Positions 34,939-42,620 of a stretch of 49,927 bases of DNA are shown in pieces (positions within the stretch are counted from its first letter, which is position 1; every line of letters starts with the position of its first letter). The position numbers and the translations under genes are program-made. The stretch spans positions 1 through 49,927 of the forward strand of contig QHVJ01000108.1 of the NCBI GenBank assembly GCA_003222275.1, read 5' to 3'. The DNA comes from Acidobacteriota bacterium (lineage in GTDB: Bacteria; Acidobacteriota; Vicinamibacteria; Fen-336). The notes below the pieces were generated by a model, which was not told the origin of the DNA, searched no databases, and saw only the letters and a program-made list of their open reading frames with translations.

Positions 34939-36462
34939 TCACTGCGGGTTCTGCGGCATCTTGACCGCGAGGGCGGCCTTCAGGTCCTCCATCGTGCCGA
35001 TCCGCCCGTGGGCCGGGACGATCGTGTCCACGGCCAGCGTCTTGAGCTTGTCGCTGAAGTGCACGAGGGCGGGGTTCGCGGGCGGGAAGGGACCCTGGAC
35101 CGGGATCGTGAAGAGGTCCGCCACGAAGACGGCCTTCTCCTTCGGCAGATAGGCGATCACCGCCTCCGTCACGTGGGGGCTCGGGCCGATGTCGATGACT
35201 TCGAGGGTGCCGGTTGCGTCGCGGAATACCCGCTTGCCGGTGAACGTCTCGATGACCGGCTTCCGCGGCTCGCGGGAGAGGCTGTCGGGCCGGATCGTGT
35301 GGGGTGCGGCCGCCAGGCGCTCGACGAAGGCCGTGTTGCCGGGCGTGGTGACGATCGTGACGCCCTTGGCGACGTACGTGCGCAGCCCCCCTGAATGGTC
35401 GAAGTGGTAGTGCGTGGGCACCACGTACTTGATCGGCTTGCCCGGGACCGTCTCGGCGATCTTGGCCATCACCGCCAGTGAGCGCTCCTCGTTGAGCGGC
35501 GCCTCGACGACCACGACGTGGTCGTCGAACACGACGGCCAGGCTGTTGTGCGAGCCGCCGGCCAGCAGGTAGGCCCTCTCCCCGAGCTTCGTCACGGTGA
35601 CCGCGCCCGTGGGCGCGGGCGGGATCGTCTGGGCGTCCGCGGGCGCCGCGAACGCGTCGTCCCTGGCCCCGGTGTTCGCCTCGATCACCGTGAACTTCAG
35701 GTCCTGGGTGACGTCGCCGTTGACCTTCGTGACGACGCGAGCGGGCAGCCGGACCCGCGCCGAGCCGACGGCCACGTCGCGGTAGTCCGACAGGATGTTC
35801 TCCGTCACGGCGTCGCCCAGGGCGGCGTTGTCGGCCAGCGTGTCGAACTTGGAGAGCAGGCCGGTGTCCGCGTCGAAATAGAGGCCGGTCTGCGTGCCGT
35901 CGCTGTCGGCGAACGTGATCACCCGGTTGCGCTTCCCGTCGACGGTCTCGTCACCCAGCGAGCGCAGCGTCTCCGCGCGCGACCGCGCCGTCAGCAGGAG
36001 GACGGCGGGATCCCGGCGCAGGGCGGCCTTGGCCCCCGCGACCGCGCCCGGCGCCGAAGGCGTGAGCACCCTCGTCACCAGGCTGTAGCCGAAGCCGGAA
36101 TCGCCGCTGAGGACCGCCCGCGTCTTGGTCATGATGCCGCCCGTCGGCACGTTCGTGACCTCCGTGGAGCTGCGGCCCCGGGCGAAGTCCTGGACGCTCG
36201 TGATCTCCATCGCCCGCGTCGTGAGGGCCGCATCGGGCAGCAGGCTCTGTCCCTGGTTGTATCCGGTGCCGGTGCCGACCCGGCGCAGGTCTTTCAGGGC
36301 CTGGAGGGCTTCGAGGCCGCCCATGGCCTTGATACCCGCGTCCAGCACCTGCCGGGCCTCGTTGTAGGACGTCGCCGCGGAGCCGCCGAAGAGCGGAGAC
36401 GCGGCGAGGCCGGCGAAGAGGAAGGCTATAGCAGGGGTTGCTCCGCGCATTCTCAGTTTCAT
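34939..36462 (-). CDS. exported metallo-beta-lactamase-fold hydrolase
   Basis: This 507-residue protein has a signal peptide and a long N-terminal alpha/beta region (about 30-270). That region contains outer-membrane-lipoprotein-like phrases (LDAGIKAMGGLEALQALKDLRRVGTGTG). The MBL domain (about 285-480) has the zinc motif PTHYHFDHSGGL and later VIAYLPKEKAVFVADLF and IVPAHGR. The class hydrolyses diverse esters, amides or thioesters; the substrate is not known. ATG 36462 has AGGAGAT upstream. It is the last gene of the minus-strand run that begins with the copper-type protein. Confidence 0.88.
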   Translation of the reverse strand: MKLRMRGATPAIAFLFAGLAASPLFGGSAATSYNEARQVLDAGIKAMGGLEALQALKDLRRVGTGTGYNQGQSLLPDAALTTRAMEITSVQDFARGRSSTEVTNVPTGGIMTKTRAVLSGDSGFGYSLVTRVLTPSAPGAVAGAKAALRRDPAVLLLTARSRAETLRSLGDETVDGKRNRVITFADSDGTQTGLYFDADTGLLSKFDTLADNAALGDAVTENILSDYRDVAVGSARVRLPARVVTKVNGDVTQDLKFTVIEANTGARDDAFAAPADAQTIPPAPTGAVTVTKLGERAYLLAGGSHNSLAVVFDDHVVVVEAPLNEERSLAVMAKIAETVPGKPIKYVVPTHYHFDHSGGLRTYVAKGVTIVTTPGNTAFVERLAAAPHTIRPDSLSREPRKPVIETFTGKRVFRDATGTLEVIDIGPSPHVTEAVIAYLPKEKAVFVADLFTIPVQGPFPPANPALVHFSDKLKTLAVDTIVPAHGRIGTMEDLKAALAVKMPQNPQ

Positions 36463-36491
36463 GAGGGATCTCCTGGGGACGAAGTCTACCC

Positions 36492-37034
36492 TCAGGCGGG
36501 GGCACGGGCGAGGAGGACAGGGGCCGTTCCTCCCGCGAAGCCGATGAGGAGGCCGGCGAGGCCGATGACGCCCGCGAAGGCACAGGCCGGCGCCCCGGCC
36601 AGAAGCGCGAGCGCTCCGGCGGCGGCGAGGAAGGTCCCCCTCCCTTCGTCGAGCGCGGCGGCGCGGCGGCCGACGAGCACGCCGGCCAGCGACCCGCCCC
36701 CGACGCATCCGAGCAGGCAGAGCGAGCAGCACATCTCCCCGACGCACACCTCGCTCGCGCCTCGCATCAGCCAGGGCAGGACGAGCGGAGCCAGGCCGGC
36801 GGCGAGGCCGGGTAAGACCGCGCGGCCCCAGACCTGTCCGCGCCATCGGAAGGCAACCGTCAGCGCCACGAGCGCCGCGCCGCAGAGCGCGGCCAGGGCG
36901 GGATACCGGCACCAGCTCCAGGTCCAGGCCACGACCGGGACGAGGGGAGCCGCGCGCCACAACGCGGCCCGGAGACGTCCCTGCTCGTAGGCGCGGCGGG
37001 TCCGAGCGAGAAGAGCGGCGTCAGAGGGTTCCAT
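36492..37034 (-). CDS. Cys-rich polytopic membrane protein, putative anti-sigma factor
   Basis: The protein has about 180 residues from ATG 37034 (or GTG 37043). A short cytosolic N-terminus precedes about six helices. The fourth region contains a cysteine cluster, CVGEMCCSLCLLGC. It overlaps the end of the ECF sigma gene by 14 bp, the usual place for an anti-sigma factor, and the layout (cytosolic head plus six helices with cysteines) recalls NrsF/DUF1109-type metal-responsive anti-sigma factors. No clear sequence match to that family can be claimed. A sensor for metal or redox state is an inference from cysteines and context. Confidence 0.65.
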   Translation of the reverse strand: MEPSDAALLARTRRAYEQGRLRAALWRAAPLVPVVAWTWSWCRYPALAALCGAALVALTVAFRWRGQVWGRAVLPGLAAGLAPLVLPWLMRGASEVCVGEMCCSLCLLGCVGGGSLAGVLVGRRAAALDEGRGTFLAAAGALALLAGAPACAFAGVIGLAGLLIGFAGGTAPVLLARAPA

Positions 37035-37584
37035 GTCTCTCACTCCATGCCCGCCGCAGCCGCTTCAGGGCCCGCTCGAGTCGCTTCCGGAACGTCGCCG
37101 GCGGCAGGTCGGGGCGCCCGGCCGCGCCGATATGAGCCAGGATCGCCTCCACGTCCGGCGCGGGCAGCCCGTCGAGCGCGGCCAGGGCCGCGCGCTCGAG
37201 ATCGCGCCCGGTCGCGCTCTCCTCCGGGGAGGCGCCCGGGTCCGGGCGAGCGTCGGCTTCTTCGAGCGGACCTTCGCGACGCCGCTGCGCCTTGCGCCGG
37301 AGCGTGCGGCACTCGTTCGCCACCACACCCAGTACCCAGGGCAGCGCCGGCCTCGACGCATCGAACTCCGCGGCGCGCAGGAACACGCGGACGAGCGCCT
37401 GCTGGGCGGCGTCCTCGGCGCCACCCTCGTCGCGGAGGAACGAGCGGGCAAACGCGCGCGTCACCGGCCAGAGCAGCGTGAAGGCCGGAGGGAACGCCGC
37501 GCGATCGCCGTCCGCCAGACGAGACAGTAGATCCTGCAAGTCGTGATCCGGATGCGGCACGCTCCGCTCCGCGTTTGGCCTCAT
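37021..37584 (-). CDS. ECF-type RNA polymerase sigma factor
   Basis: This 187-residue protein has sigma region 2 (about 10-85, including SFLRDEGGAEDAAQQALVRVFLRA and PWVLGVVANECRTLRRKAQR). Sigma region 4 (about 130-185) ends in a helix-turn-helix, LPPATFRKRLERALKRLRRAW. Such factors direct transcription of a small stress regulon under an anti-sigma factor, here likely the overlapping membrane protein. ATG 37584 is preferred; GTG 37593 lies inside the strong hairpin 37590-37620. Confidence 0.88.
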   Translation of the reverse strand: MRPNAERSVPHPDHDLQDLLSRLADGDRAAFPPAFTLLWPVTRAFARSFLRDEGGAEDAAQQALVRVFLRAAEFDASRPALPWVLGVVANECRTLRRKAQRRREGPLEEADARPDPGASPEESATGRDLERAALAALDGLPAPDVEAILAHIGAAGRPDLPPATFRKRLERALKRLRRAWSERHGTL

Positions 37585-37646
37585 CAAGCGCACGCCGCCG
37601 GGGAGACCCCGTCGGCGTGCAACAAAGGAAACGCTCCGCTCCGCGT
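37559..37646. repeat. 16-bp direct repeats flanking a strong hairpin
   Basis: The sequence acgctccgctccgcgt occurs exactly at 37559-37574 and 37631-37646, 72 bp apart. Between them, 37590-37620 forms a hairpin with an 8-bp stem (gcacgccg / cggcgtgc), one mismatch, a further 5-bp stem (cgggg / ccccg) and an AGA loop. It separates the Cys-rich peptide from the sigma gene and could attenuate or stabilise transcripts. Confidence 0.6.
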
Positions 37647-37683
37647 GCCGAACGCCGCGCAGCAGGAGTTGCTCAGGGACGCC

Positions 37684-37812
37684 CTAGCAGCCCGGGCAGG
37701 GGCAGCAGGGACAACCCGACGGGCACGACTCCGCCGTGGCGGCGTAGGCCATCACGGGCGCGCCCAGGGCGGCTACCAGCAGGGCCAGACCGACGATTCG
37801 CTTGATCATCAT
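37684..37812 (-). CDS. 42-residue secreted cysteine-rich peptide
   Basis: This gene is too short for routine calling. From ATG 37812 it encodes a signal peptide (MMIKRIVGLALLVAALGAP, cleavage near AYA-A) and a mature peptide of about 18 residues. The mature part has six cysteines at 30, 34, 36, 37, 39 and 42 in the pattern CxxxCxCCxCxxC. A perfect GAGGAGG ribosome-binding site lies 5 nt upstream, and TAG ends the frame directly after the last cysteine. Its neighbours are a sensor kinase (upstream) and the ECF sigma/Cys-rich membrane pair (downstream), all on the same strand. Soft-metal binding or a modified-peptide precursor are both possible. No homologue can be named. Confidence 0.75.
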   Translation of the reverse strand: MMIKRIVGLALLVAALGAPVMAYAATAESCPSGCPCCPCPGC

Positions 37813-37830
37813 TAGCCTCCTCGGAGGCTA
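37813..37830 (-). promoter_or_regulatory. hairpin containing the peptide's ribosome-binding site
   Basis: An 18-bp palindrome (tagcctcc-tc-ggaggcta) ends immediately before the peptide ATG. In the minus-strand RNA it folds as a 7-bp stem with a CGAG tetraloop, and the GAGGAGG ribosome-binding site lies in the loop and 3' arm. It may restrict translation until melted or bound, or be a DNA operator overlapping a TATAGC -10-like box. Confidence 0.55.
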
Positions 37831-37859
37831 TAGGCGCAGGACGCGCGAATCGTGACGGC

Positions 37860-39881
37860 CTAGGCGGCGGTGGCGTCCAATCGGGTGGACACCGCGCCGA
37901 GGTCCTCGAGGACGTCCTCGACCCGCTGGTAGCGCTTCGAAGGGCTCTTCTCGATGCAGCGCAGGATGACCGCCTCCAGCTCCGGGGGGATCGCGGGGTT
38001 GGCCTGCCGCGGGGCGGGCGCGGGCCTCTGGATGTGGGCGAGGACGACCGCCATCACGGTGTCGCCCGAGAAGGGAAGGTGGCCGGTGAAGATCTCGTAG
38101 AAGACGATTCCGAGCGAGTAGATGTCCGACCGGAAATCGGCCGGCTGGCCCTGGGCCTGCTCGGGAGGCATGTAGTCGGGCGTGCCCATGACGGTGCCCG
38201 TCGAGGTGAGGCCGGCCGCTCCCGCCTTCATCTCCGAGACGCGCGCGATCCCGAAGTCCATTATCTTGAGGTCGCCGGTCTCGGGGATGATCAGCATGTT
38301 CTGCGGCTTGATGTCGCGGTGGACCACACCTTCCTGGTGGGCGGCCTCGAGCCCGAGGCACATCTGCTTGGCGATACGGAGGCCGACGGGCAGGGGCAGG
38401 GCGCCCTTGCCTCGGATCAGGTCCTTCAGCGTCACACCCTCCAGGTACTCCATCGAGATGTAGGGCGTGCCCTCCGTCTCTCCGAAATCATGCGTGCGGA
38501 GGACGTTGCGGTGCGTGATGCGCCGCGCGAGCTTGATCTCCCGCTTGAAGCGTTCGAGCAGCGTGGGATCGTCCTTGAGCACGTCGCTGCGCAGCACCTT
38601 CAAGGCGACGATCTCGTCGAGCTGCCGATCCCGCGCCCGGTAGACCACACCCATCCCGCCTTTCCCGATCGTGCCGAGAACGTCGTAGCGCCCGCTGAAG
38701 ACGCTGCCCGGGGCGACGCGGGGACCGGACGGGCTGGCGGTGGAGACGGAAGCGGTGGCGGCGCTCGAAAGGGTCGGGGCGGCCTCCGCCTTCTTGACGT
38801 CCGTCATGCCCTCCTTCAGGAAGCCGATGAGCTGCTCCTTCTCGCGCAGATCGGCGAGCAGGCCGTTGAACGCACGGGCGAGCACGCCGATCTCGTCCCG
38901 GGAAGCGACCTCCACCGCCCCCGAGTACGACCCGTCACGGGCGCGCTCCACCACGCTGGCCAGCCGGCGCACCGGCCCCGTGATCCGGGAGGCGATGAGA
39001 TACGCGAGGACCAGAGCGAGGCCCATGATGACGAGCGACACGATCACGAGGCTGTTGCGGAAGCGGAGGAAGGAGGCCATCTCCTGGTTGAGGCTGCGCA
39101 GCGGCACCACCGAGCCCACGGTCTCGCCCGTGGCCGACTTGAGGGGCACCTGCACGCCCACCCAGCGCTCGCGGCCCAGGTCGACGTTGAACGGCTCGCG
39201 GCTGGCCGCCGCGAACTCGGGCTCGCCCAGCGCCGAGCGCAGCGCGCTCTCCCGAGGGCCGAGAGAGGAGACCGAGAGACGGGGCGGCTGGCCGGGGGCC
39301 TGGACGAGGTAGGCGATCTCGCTATGCGTCAGCTTGCGGATCTGGCTGGCCAGCGCCTCGTCGATCCCATAGCCGGCGACGAGCACGCCCTTGAGGTCGG
39401 GGCCCGTCTGCATCGGCACCGACACGGCGTGATAGAGCTTGTCGCCCTGCCGCCAGACCGTGGCCGACTCCTCGCCCTCGAGCGGCTTCATCACCACCGG
39501 GTCCTTCGAGAGATCGTCCCCCTGCGCGGTGGGCCGGTCGGTGCGGGCGATGACCACGCCCGCGGGGTCGGTGGCGATGAAGAAGTCCGCGTTCAGCTCC
39601 TGGCCCCGCTCCCGCAGGGTGTCGAGGATGGTGGCCTGGTCGTTCGTCTCCACGAGCGACTTGAAGGCGGGATCGTTGCCGAGGACGCGGATCCCCAGCT
39701 TCAGCTTGTTGTAGCGGTCGGCCTGGAACGTCTCCCAGACTTCCCGGGTCTCCGAGAGGCCCTGGTGGATCGTCTCGTGCGCGAGACGGTCGGCCTGCAC
39801 GGTGGTGAAGGCGAGCGTCGCCCCCACCAGGGCCACGACGAGGAGGCTCGTGAAGACGAGGATCTTCTGGGTGAGCCCCAT
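37860..39881 (-). CDS. transmembrane Cache-HAMP Ser/Thr protein kinase
   Basis: This 673-residue receptor kinase has TM1 at about 8-30 and an extracytoplasmic Cache-like sensor (about 35-280). TM2 (about 285-305), a HAMP domain (ITGPVRRLASVVERARDG to DEIGVLARAFNGL) and a short linker follow. The Hanks kinase domain (about 405-660) has IGKGGMGVVYRARD, VALKVL, HRDIKPQNML, MDFGIARV and GTPDYMPPEQA. The design is that of a histidine-kinase or chemoreceptor input joined to a Ser/Thr kinase output. ATG 39881 directly precedes TM1; TTG 39920 is an alternative. It lies 47 bp before the Cys-rich peptide. Confidence 0.92.
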   Translation of the reverse strand: MGLTQKILVFTSLLVVALVGATLAFTTVQADRLAHETIHQGLSETREVWETFQADRYNKLKLGIRVLGNDPAFKSLVETNDQATILDTLRERGQELNADFFIATDPAGVVIARTDRPTAQGDDLSKDPVVMKPLEGEESATVWRQGDKLYHAVSVPMQTGPDLKGVLVAGYGIDEALASQIRKLTHSEIAYLVQAPGQPPRLSVSSLGPRESALRSALGEPEFAAASREPFNVDLGRERWVGVQVPLKSATGETVGSVVPLRSLNQEMASFLRFRNSLVIVSLVIMGLALVLAYLIASRITGPVRRLASVVERARDGSYSGAVEVASRDEIGVLARAFNGLLADLREKEQLIGFLKEGMTDVKKAEAAPTLSSAATASVSTASPSGPRVAPGSVFSGRYDVLGTIGKGGMGVVYRARDRQLDEIVALKVLRSDVLKDDPTLLERFKREIKLARRITHRNVLRTHDFGETEGTPYISMEYLEGVTLKDLIRGKGALPLPVGLRIAKQMCLGLEAAHQEGVVHRDIKPQNMLIIPETGDLKIMDFGIARVSEMKAGAAGLTSTGTVMGTPDYMPPEQAQGQPADFRSDIYSLGIVFYEIFTGHLPFSGDTVMAVVLAHIQRPAPAPRQANPAIPPELEAVILRCIEKSPSKRYQRVEDVLEDLGAVSTRLDATAA

Positions 39882-39928
39882 CTTAGAAGGCGTCCTCGCT
39901 CCGCGTCCGCCTTCGTTCAAGCGGTCTC

Positions 39929-39947
39929 GCCGCGAATGAATCGCGGC
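39929..39947. repeat. hairpin related to hairpin B of the dispersed element
   Basis: A 7-bp stem (gccgcga / tcgcggc) with an ATGAA loop shares the central GAATGAATC core with the GAGTGAATC core of hairpin B at 7127, 7205, 18148 and 44394. A cgctccgctc segment follows at 39964-39973, as it does near the other copies. It is probably a distant family member. Confidence 0.4.
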
Positions 39948-39991
39948 TCGCCGACGATGGAAACGCTCCGCTCGGAAAACGCGGACCGCTC

Positions 39992-40651
39992 TCAGTACTT
40001 CTCATCGGCCGAGTAGTCCTTGCCGAACTTGTTCTTGTGCGGGAGCTGCTTGTACGCGGACGCATCGAGGTGCAGCTCGCCGGCCACCCGGCCGTCGGCG
40101 GGCACCACCAGCTCCGCCGAGGTCTCGCCCCCCCGCTCGTGCCAGGCCTTCAGCGTGTAGCGCCCGGCCGGGACGCCTTCGAGGCTGAAGCTGCCGTCGG
40201 GCGCGGCCTTGGTGAAGAAGGGGTTGTCGCGCACCAGCACCACCGCGCTCATCTGGGGATGGATGTTGCAGTAGACGCGGGCCAGGCCGGGATGCAGGAA
40301 CGTCCACGAGCCGCTCTTCGGGCGCTTGTAGAGGTCGAGGTCGAAGCGGTTGTCGCCCGAGACCGAGAAGACGTTGTGGAAGATCGGGTCCTCGTTGGGG
40401 AAATCGACGGTGGTGCCCATGCCGACGACGAGCACCCGCGGCGTGAACGCCTTGCCCTTCATGGTCACGGTGGCGTGGGCGGCGGGCCGGGGCTTCGCGC
40501 GGGCTCCGTCCACGTAGACCACCACGTCGGAGAGGTCCGTGAGCCGGCGGCCTCCCTTGTCGAGCACGTCGACCCGGCCCGTCACCGTTCCCGCCGCCGC
40601 GGGAGCGGCGAGGCCGAGAACGGCAGCCAACAGCGCACTGCGCACCCGCAC
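39992..40651 (-). CDS. exported blue-copper (plastocyanin-like) protein with carboxypeptidase-regulatory domain
   Basis: This 219-residue protein has a signal peptide (about 1-20). Its cupredoxin fold has candidate type 1 copper ligands H92 (FHNVF), C128, H131 and M134 (YCNIHPQM). The C-terminal part has a carboxypeptidase-regulatory-like motif (DGSFSLEGVPAGRYTLKAWHERG). Such proteins are found in the periplasm or outer envelope and carry electrons or copper. GTG 40651 or GTG 40645 is the start. The gene shares a divergent promoter region with the M28 peptidase and heads the minus-strand kinase/peptide/sigma run. Confidence 0.88.
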   Translation of the reverse strand: MRVRSALLAAVLGLAAPAAAGTVTGRVDVLDKGGRRLTDLSDVVVYVDGARAKPRPAAHATVTMKGKAFTPRVLVVGMGTTVDFPNEDPIFHNVFSVSGDNRFDLDLYKRPKSGSWTFLHPGLARVYCNIHPQMSAVVLVRDNPFFTKAAPDGSFSLEGVPAGRYTLKAWHERGGETSAELVVPADGRVAGELHLDASAYKQLPHKNKFGKDYSADEKY

Positions 40652-40670
40652 CTCCGCCAGAGCGGGCGCG

Positions 40671-40693
40671 ATTGTAGCACCGCGGCCTATAAT
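40671..40693. promoter_or_regulatory. overlapping divergent promoters of cupredoxin and M28 genes
   Basis: TACAAT on the minus strand (40676-40671) and TATAAT on the plus strand (40688-40693) are both near-consensus -10 boxes. Each lies in the spacer of the other promoter, so polymerase could occupy only one at a time. The M28 GTG follows the plus box by 11 nt. Confidence 0.6.
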
Positions 40694-40704
40694 CGGCGCT
40701 TCGC

Positions 40705-42012
40705 GTGAACGCGTTGCTGCCCGCGCTGCTCGCCGCCGCGGCCTTCGACGGCCAGGCCGCCTTGCGCCATGCGTCCGCCCTGGCCGCGCTCGGCCCGCAT
40801 CCCTGGGGCTCGCCGCGCGCCCTCGCCGCCGCCCAGTACGTCGCCGCGCAGCTCCGCGATGCGGGCCTCGCCGACGTGCGGCTGCAGGACTTCGACACCG
40901 GGGGCATCCACGGCATCAACGTGCTGGGGAAGCTGCCCGGACCGGGGTCCGAGTTCGTCGTGATCGGCGCCCACCACGACAGCGCTCCCGGCGCTCCCGG
41001 CGCCTACGACGACGGCGGGGGAGTGGGCGTCGTGATCGAAACGGCGCGTGTCCTCGCGCGGCGCTCGCGGAGCCGGGCCCTGGTCTTCGTCACCTGGGAC
41101 GGAGAGGAAGCGTGGTCGACGGGGCATGGCACCACGACGGGATCGCGCGCCTTCATCAAGCAGCTCGGCGCGACGGTGCGCGACATGGTGGCCGCGGTCG
41201 ACGTGGAGATGTGCGGATGGAAGCGCGGGACGCCGGCGATCCATCCCGTTCCCTACGCCGATCCGCTGCGGCCGGGCCGATATCACGTGGTGCCCGCGTG
41301 GGCGGTAGGAGCGGCCCTGCGCGGGGCGCGGTCCGCGGGAGCGCCCCTGATCGTGGGCGATCCGCGCCTGTCCTGGCTCTACCAGCCCGCGGTGCGCGCG
41401 ATGCGGGTGAAGTTCTACGGCGACGATCTCTCCTTCGTCGAGGCAGGTCTGCCCGCCCTCTTTCTCTCCGATTCGTCCTTCACCGCGTTCTATCCGTGGT
41501 ATCACCAGCCCACGGACACCCCGGAGCGCATCGAGGCGCCGGCGCTCGCGCGCATGGGGCAGGCGGTGCTCGGCATCGTGGACGAGCTTTCGCGCGTGAA
41601 GCGGGGCCCGGCGACGGAGGCGCAATGGTTCGCCGCCTTCGGCCACGCCTTCTCATGGCCGATCCTCGTCGCCCTCGCCCTCCTGTCCGTGATTCCGGGG
41701 CTGGCGACCGCCTCATCCCATCGCGACGGTGCGTTCGGCCTGCGCCTCTTCCAGGCCGCCCTGTTCGGCGTCTTCTTCTGGCGGCACCCGGTGCCGGCGC
41801 TGTGGATCTTCATGCTGCCGAACGTCGTGGGCGGCCTCCCGCGAAAGCGGGGGGGAGTCGCGATCGCGGTCCTCCCGCTGCTCGCATTAGTCGTGCTGGG
41901 CACCGTGGCCTGGCTGCGCGGCTTCGCGGGCGGCCTGTGGATCGCGGGCTGGGAGCTGGCGATCGCCGCCCTGGCGTTCGCGCTGGTCTGGGCCGCGCCC
42001 CCTCGCTCCTGA
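40705..42012 (+). CDS. M28-family zinc aminopeptidase with C-terminal membrane helices
   Basis: The 435-residue protein has an M28 peptidase domain (about 15-300). Zinc and catalytic residues occur in VIGAHHDSAPG, AYDDGGGVGVVIE, TWDGEEAW, VDVEMCG and the late YHQPTDTPERIEA. Residues about 310-435 form about four membrane helices, so it is probably anchored with the peptidase outside. No clear signal peptide precedes the domain except a short hydrophobic start. A TATAAT box 11 nt upstream and the absence of a ribosome-binding site suggest a very short leader. Its end is antisense to the ankyrin remnant. Confidence 0.88.
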   Translation: MNALLPALLAAAAFDGQAALRHASALAALGPHPWGSPRALAAAQYVAAQLRDAGLADVRLQDFDTGGIHGINVLGKLPGPGSEFVVIGAHHDSAPGAPGAYDDGGGVGVVIETARVLARRSRSRALVFVTWDGEEAWSTGHGTTTGSRAFIKQLGATVRDMVAAVDVEMCGWKRGTPAIHPVPYADPLRPGRYHVVPAWAVGAALRGARSAGAPLIVGDPRLSWLYQPAVRAMRVKFYGDDLSFVEAGLPALFLSDSSFTAFYPWYHQPTDTPERIEAPALARMGQAVLGIVDELSRVKRGPATEAQWFAAFGHAFSWPILVALALLSVIPGLATASSHRDGAFGLRLFQAALFGVFFWRHPVPALWIFMLPNVVGGLPRKRGGVAIAVLPLLALVVLGTVAWLRGFAGGLWIAGWELAIAALAFALVWAAPPRS

Positions 42013-42525
42013 GCGGCGGTCCGCTTCCAGCAAGGCAAAGGCCTTTTCGCAGTCCTTCGACCGGCCGAGGAAGCGCGCGGCGCGGCTCCAGAGATTCGCC
42101 GGCAGCTCGAGGTCCGGAGAGTGGCGGAGCAGGGCTCTCACCGTGCCGAGGTGGCACGAGCCGATCCGCGGGCCGTCGGTGATGTCGAAGACCGGGCCTC
42201 CTCCGGCGGCGTTGCTGAGGGCGGTGACGCCGTCCACCGTCTGGTGGCGAGGGTCGGCGCCGTGGGAGAGCAGATCCTCCACGATCGCCGTCTCGCCGTA
42301 GGCGGCGGCGAAGATCAGGGCGGTCGCTCCGCCGTGCATCGCTGCATCCACCTCCGCCCCGGAGTCGAGGAGGAGCCGCGCGGCCGCGTCCTGCCGCTTG
42401 TGGATGGCGTGGACGAGCGGCGTCCAGCGGGTGAAGCGGCGGTCACGCCGGTTCACGTCGGCCCCGCCCTTGATGAGGACGCGCATGGCGTCGACGTGTC
42501 CCTCGCGGGCGGGCACAGACGGGAA
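42013..42525 (-). pseudogene. ankyrin-repeat gene remnant, broken at both ends
   Basis: The minus-strand frame (open 42645-41887) shows four ankyrin repeats: AREGHVDAMRVLIKGGADVNRRD, TPLVHAIHKRQDAAARLLLDSGAEVD, TALIFAAAYGETAIVEDLLSHGADP, then TALSNAAGG onward. The similarity starts abruptly within a repeat next to short-repeat and REP-like sequence, without a start codon or ribosome-binding site. The frame at the other end continues 126 bp antisense into the M28 membrane region with non-ankyrin residues. This looks like a fragment left by rearrangement. A short functional protein cannot be fully excluded. Confidence 0.6.
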
Positions 42526-42605
42526 CGGACGGGCACGTTCACGGCCCACGTGCACGTGCACGGTGGAAATCCCTCTCCCTGGAAGGGAGAGCAGGGGTGA
42601 GGGTG
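42510..42605. repeat. REP-like hairpin and short-repeat mosaic at the ankyrin breakpoint
   Basis: This stretch holds gacggg direct repeats, a 12-bp palindrome (cacgtgcacgtg, 42547-42558) and a ctctccc-tggaa-gggagag hairpin (42573-42591) followed by caggggtgagggtgag. The last is like a class of intergenic REP sequences seen in many bacteria. It marks the junction between the ankyrin remnant and the TIR gene. Confidence 0.55.
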
Positions 42606-42620
42606 AGTCGCTGGCTGATC

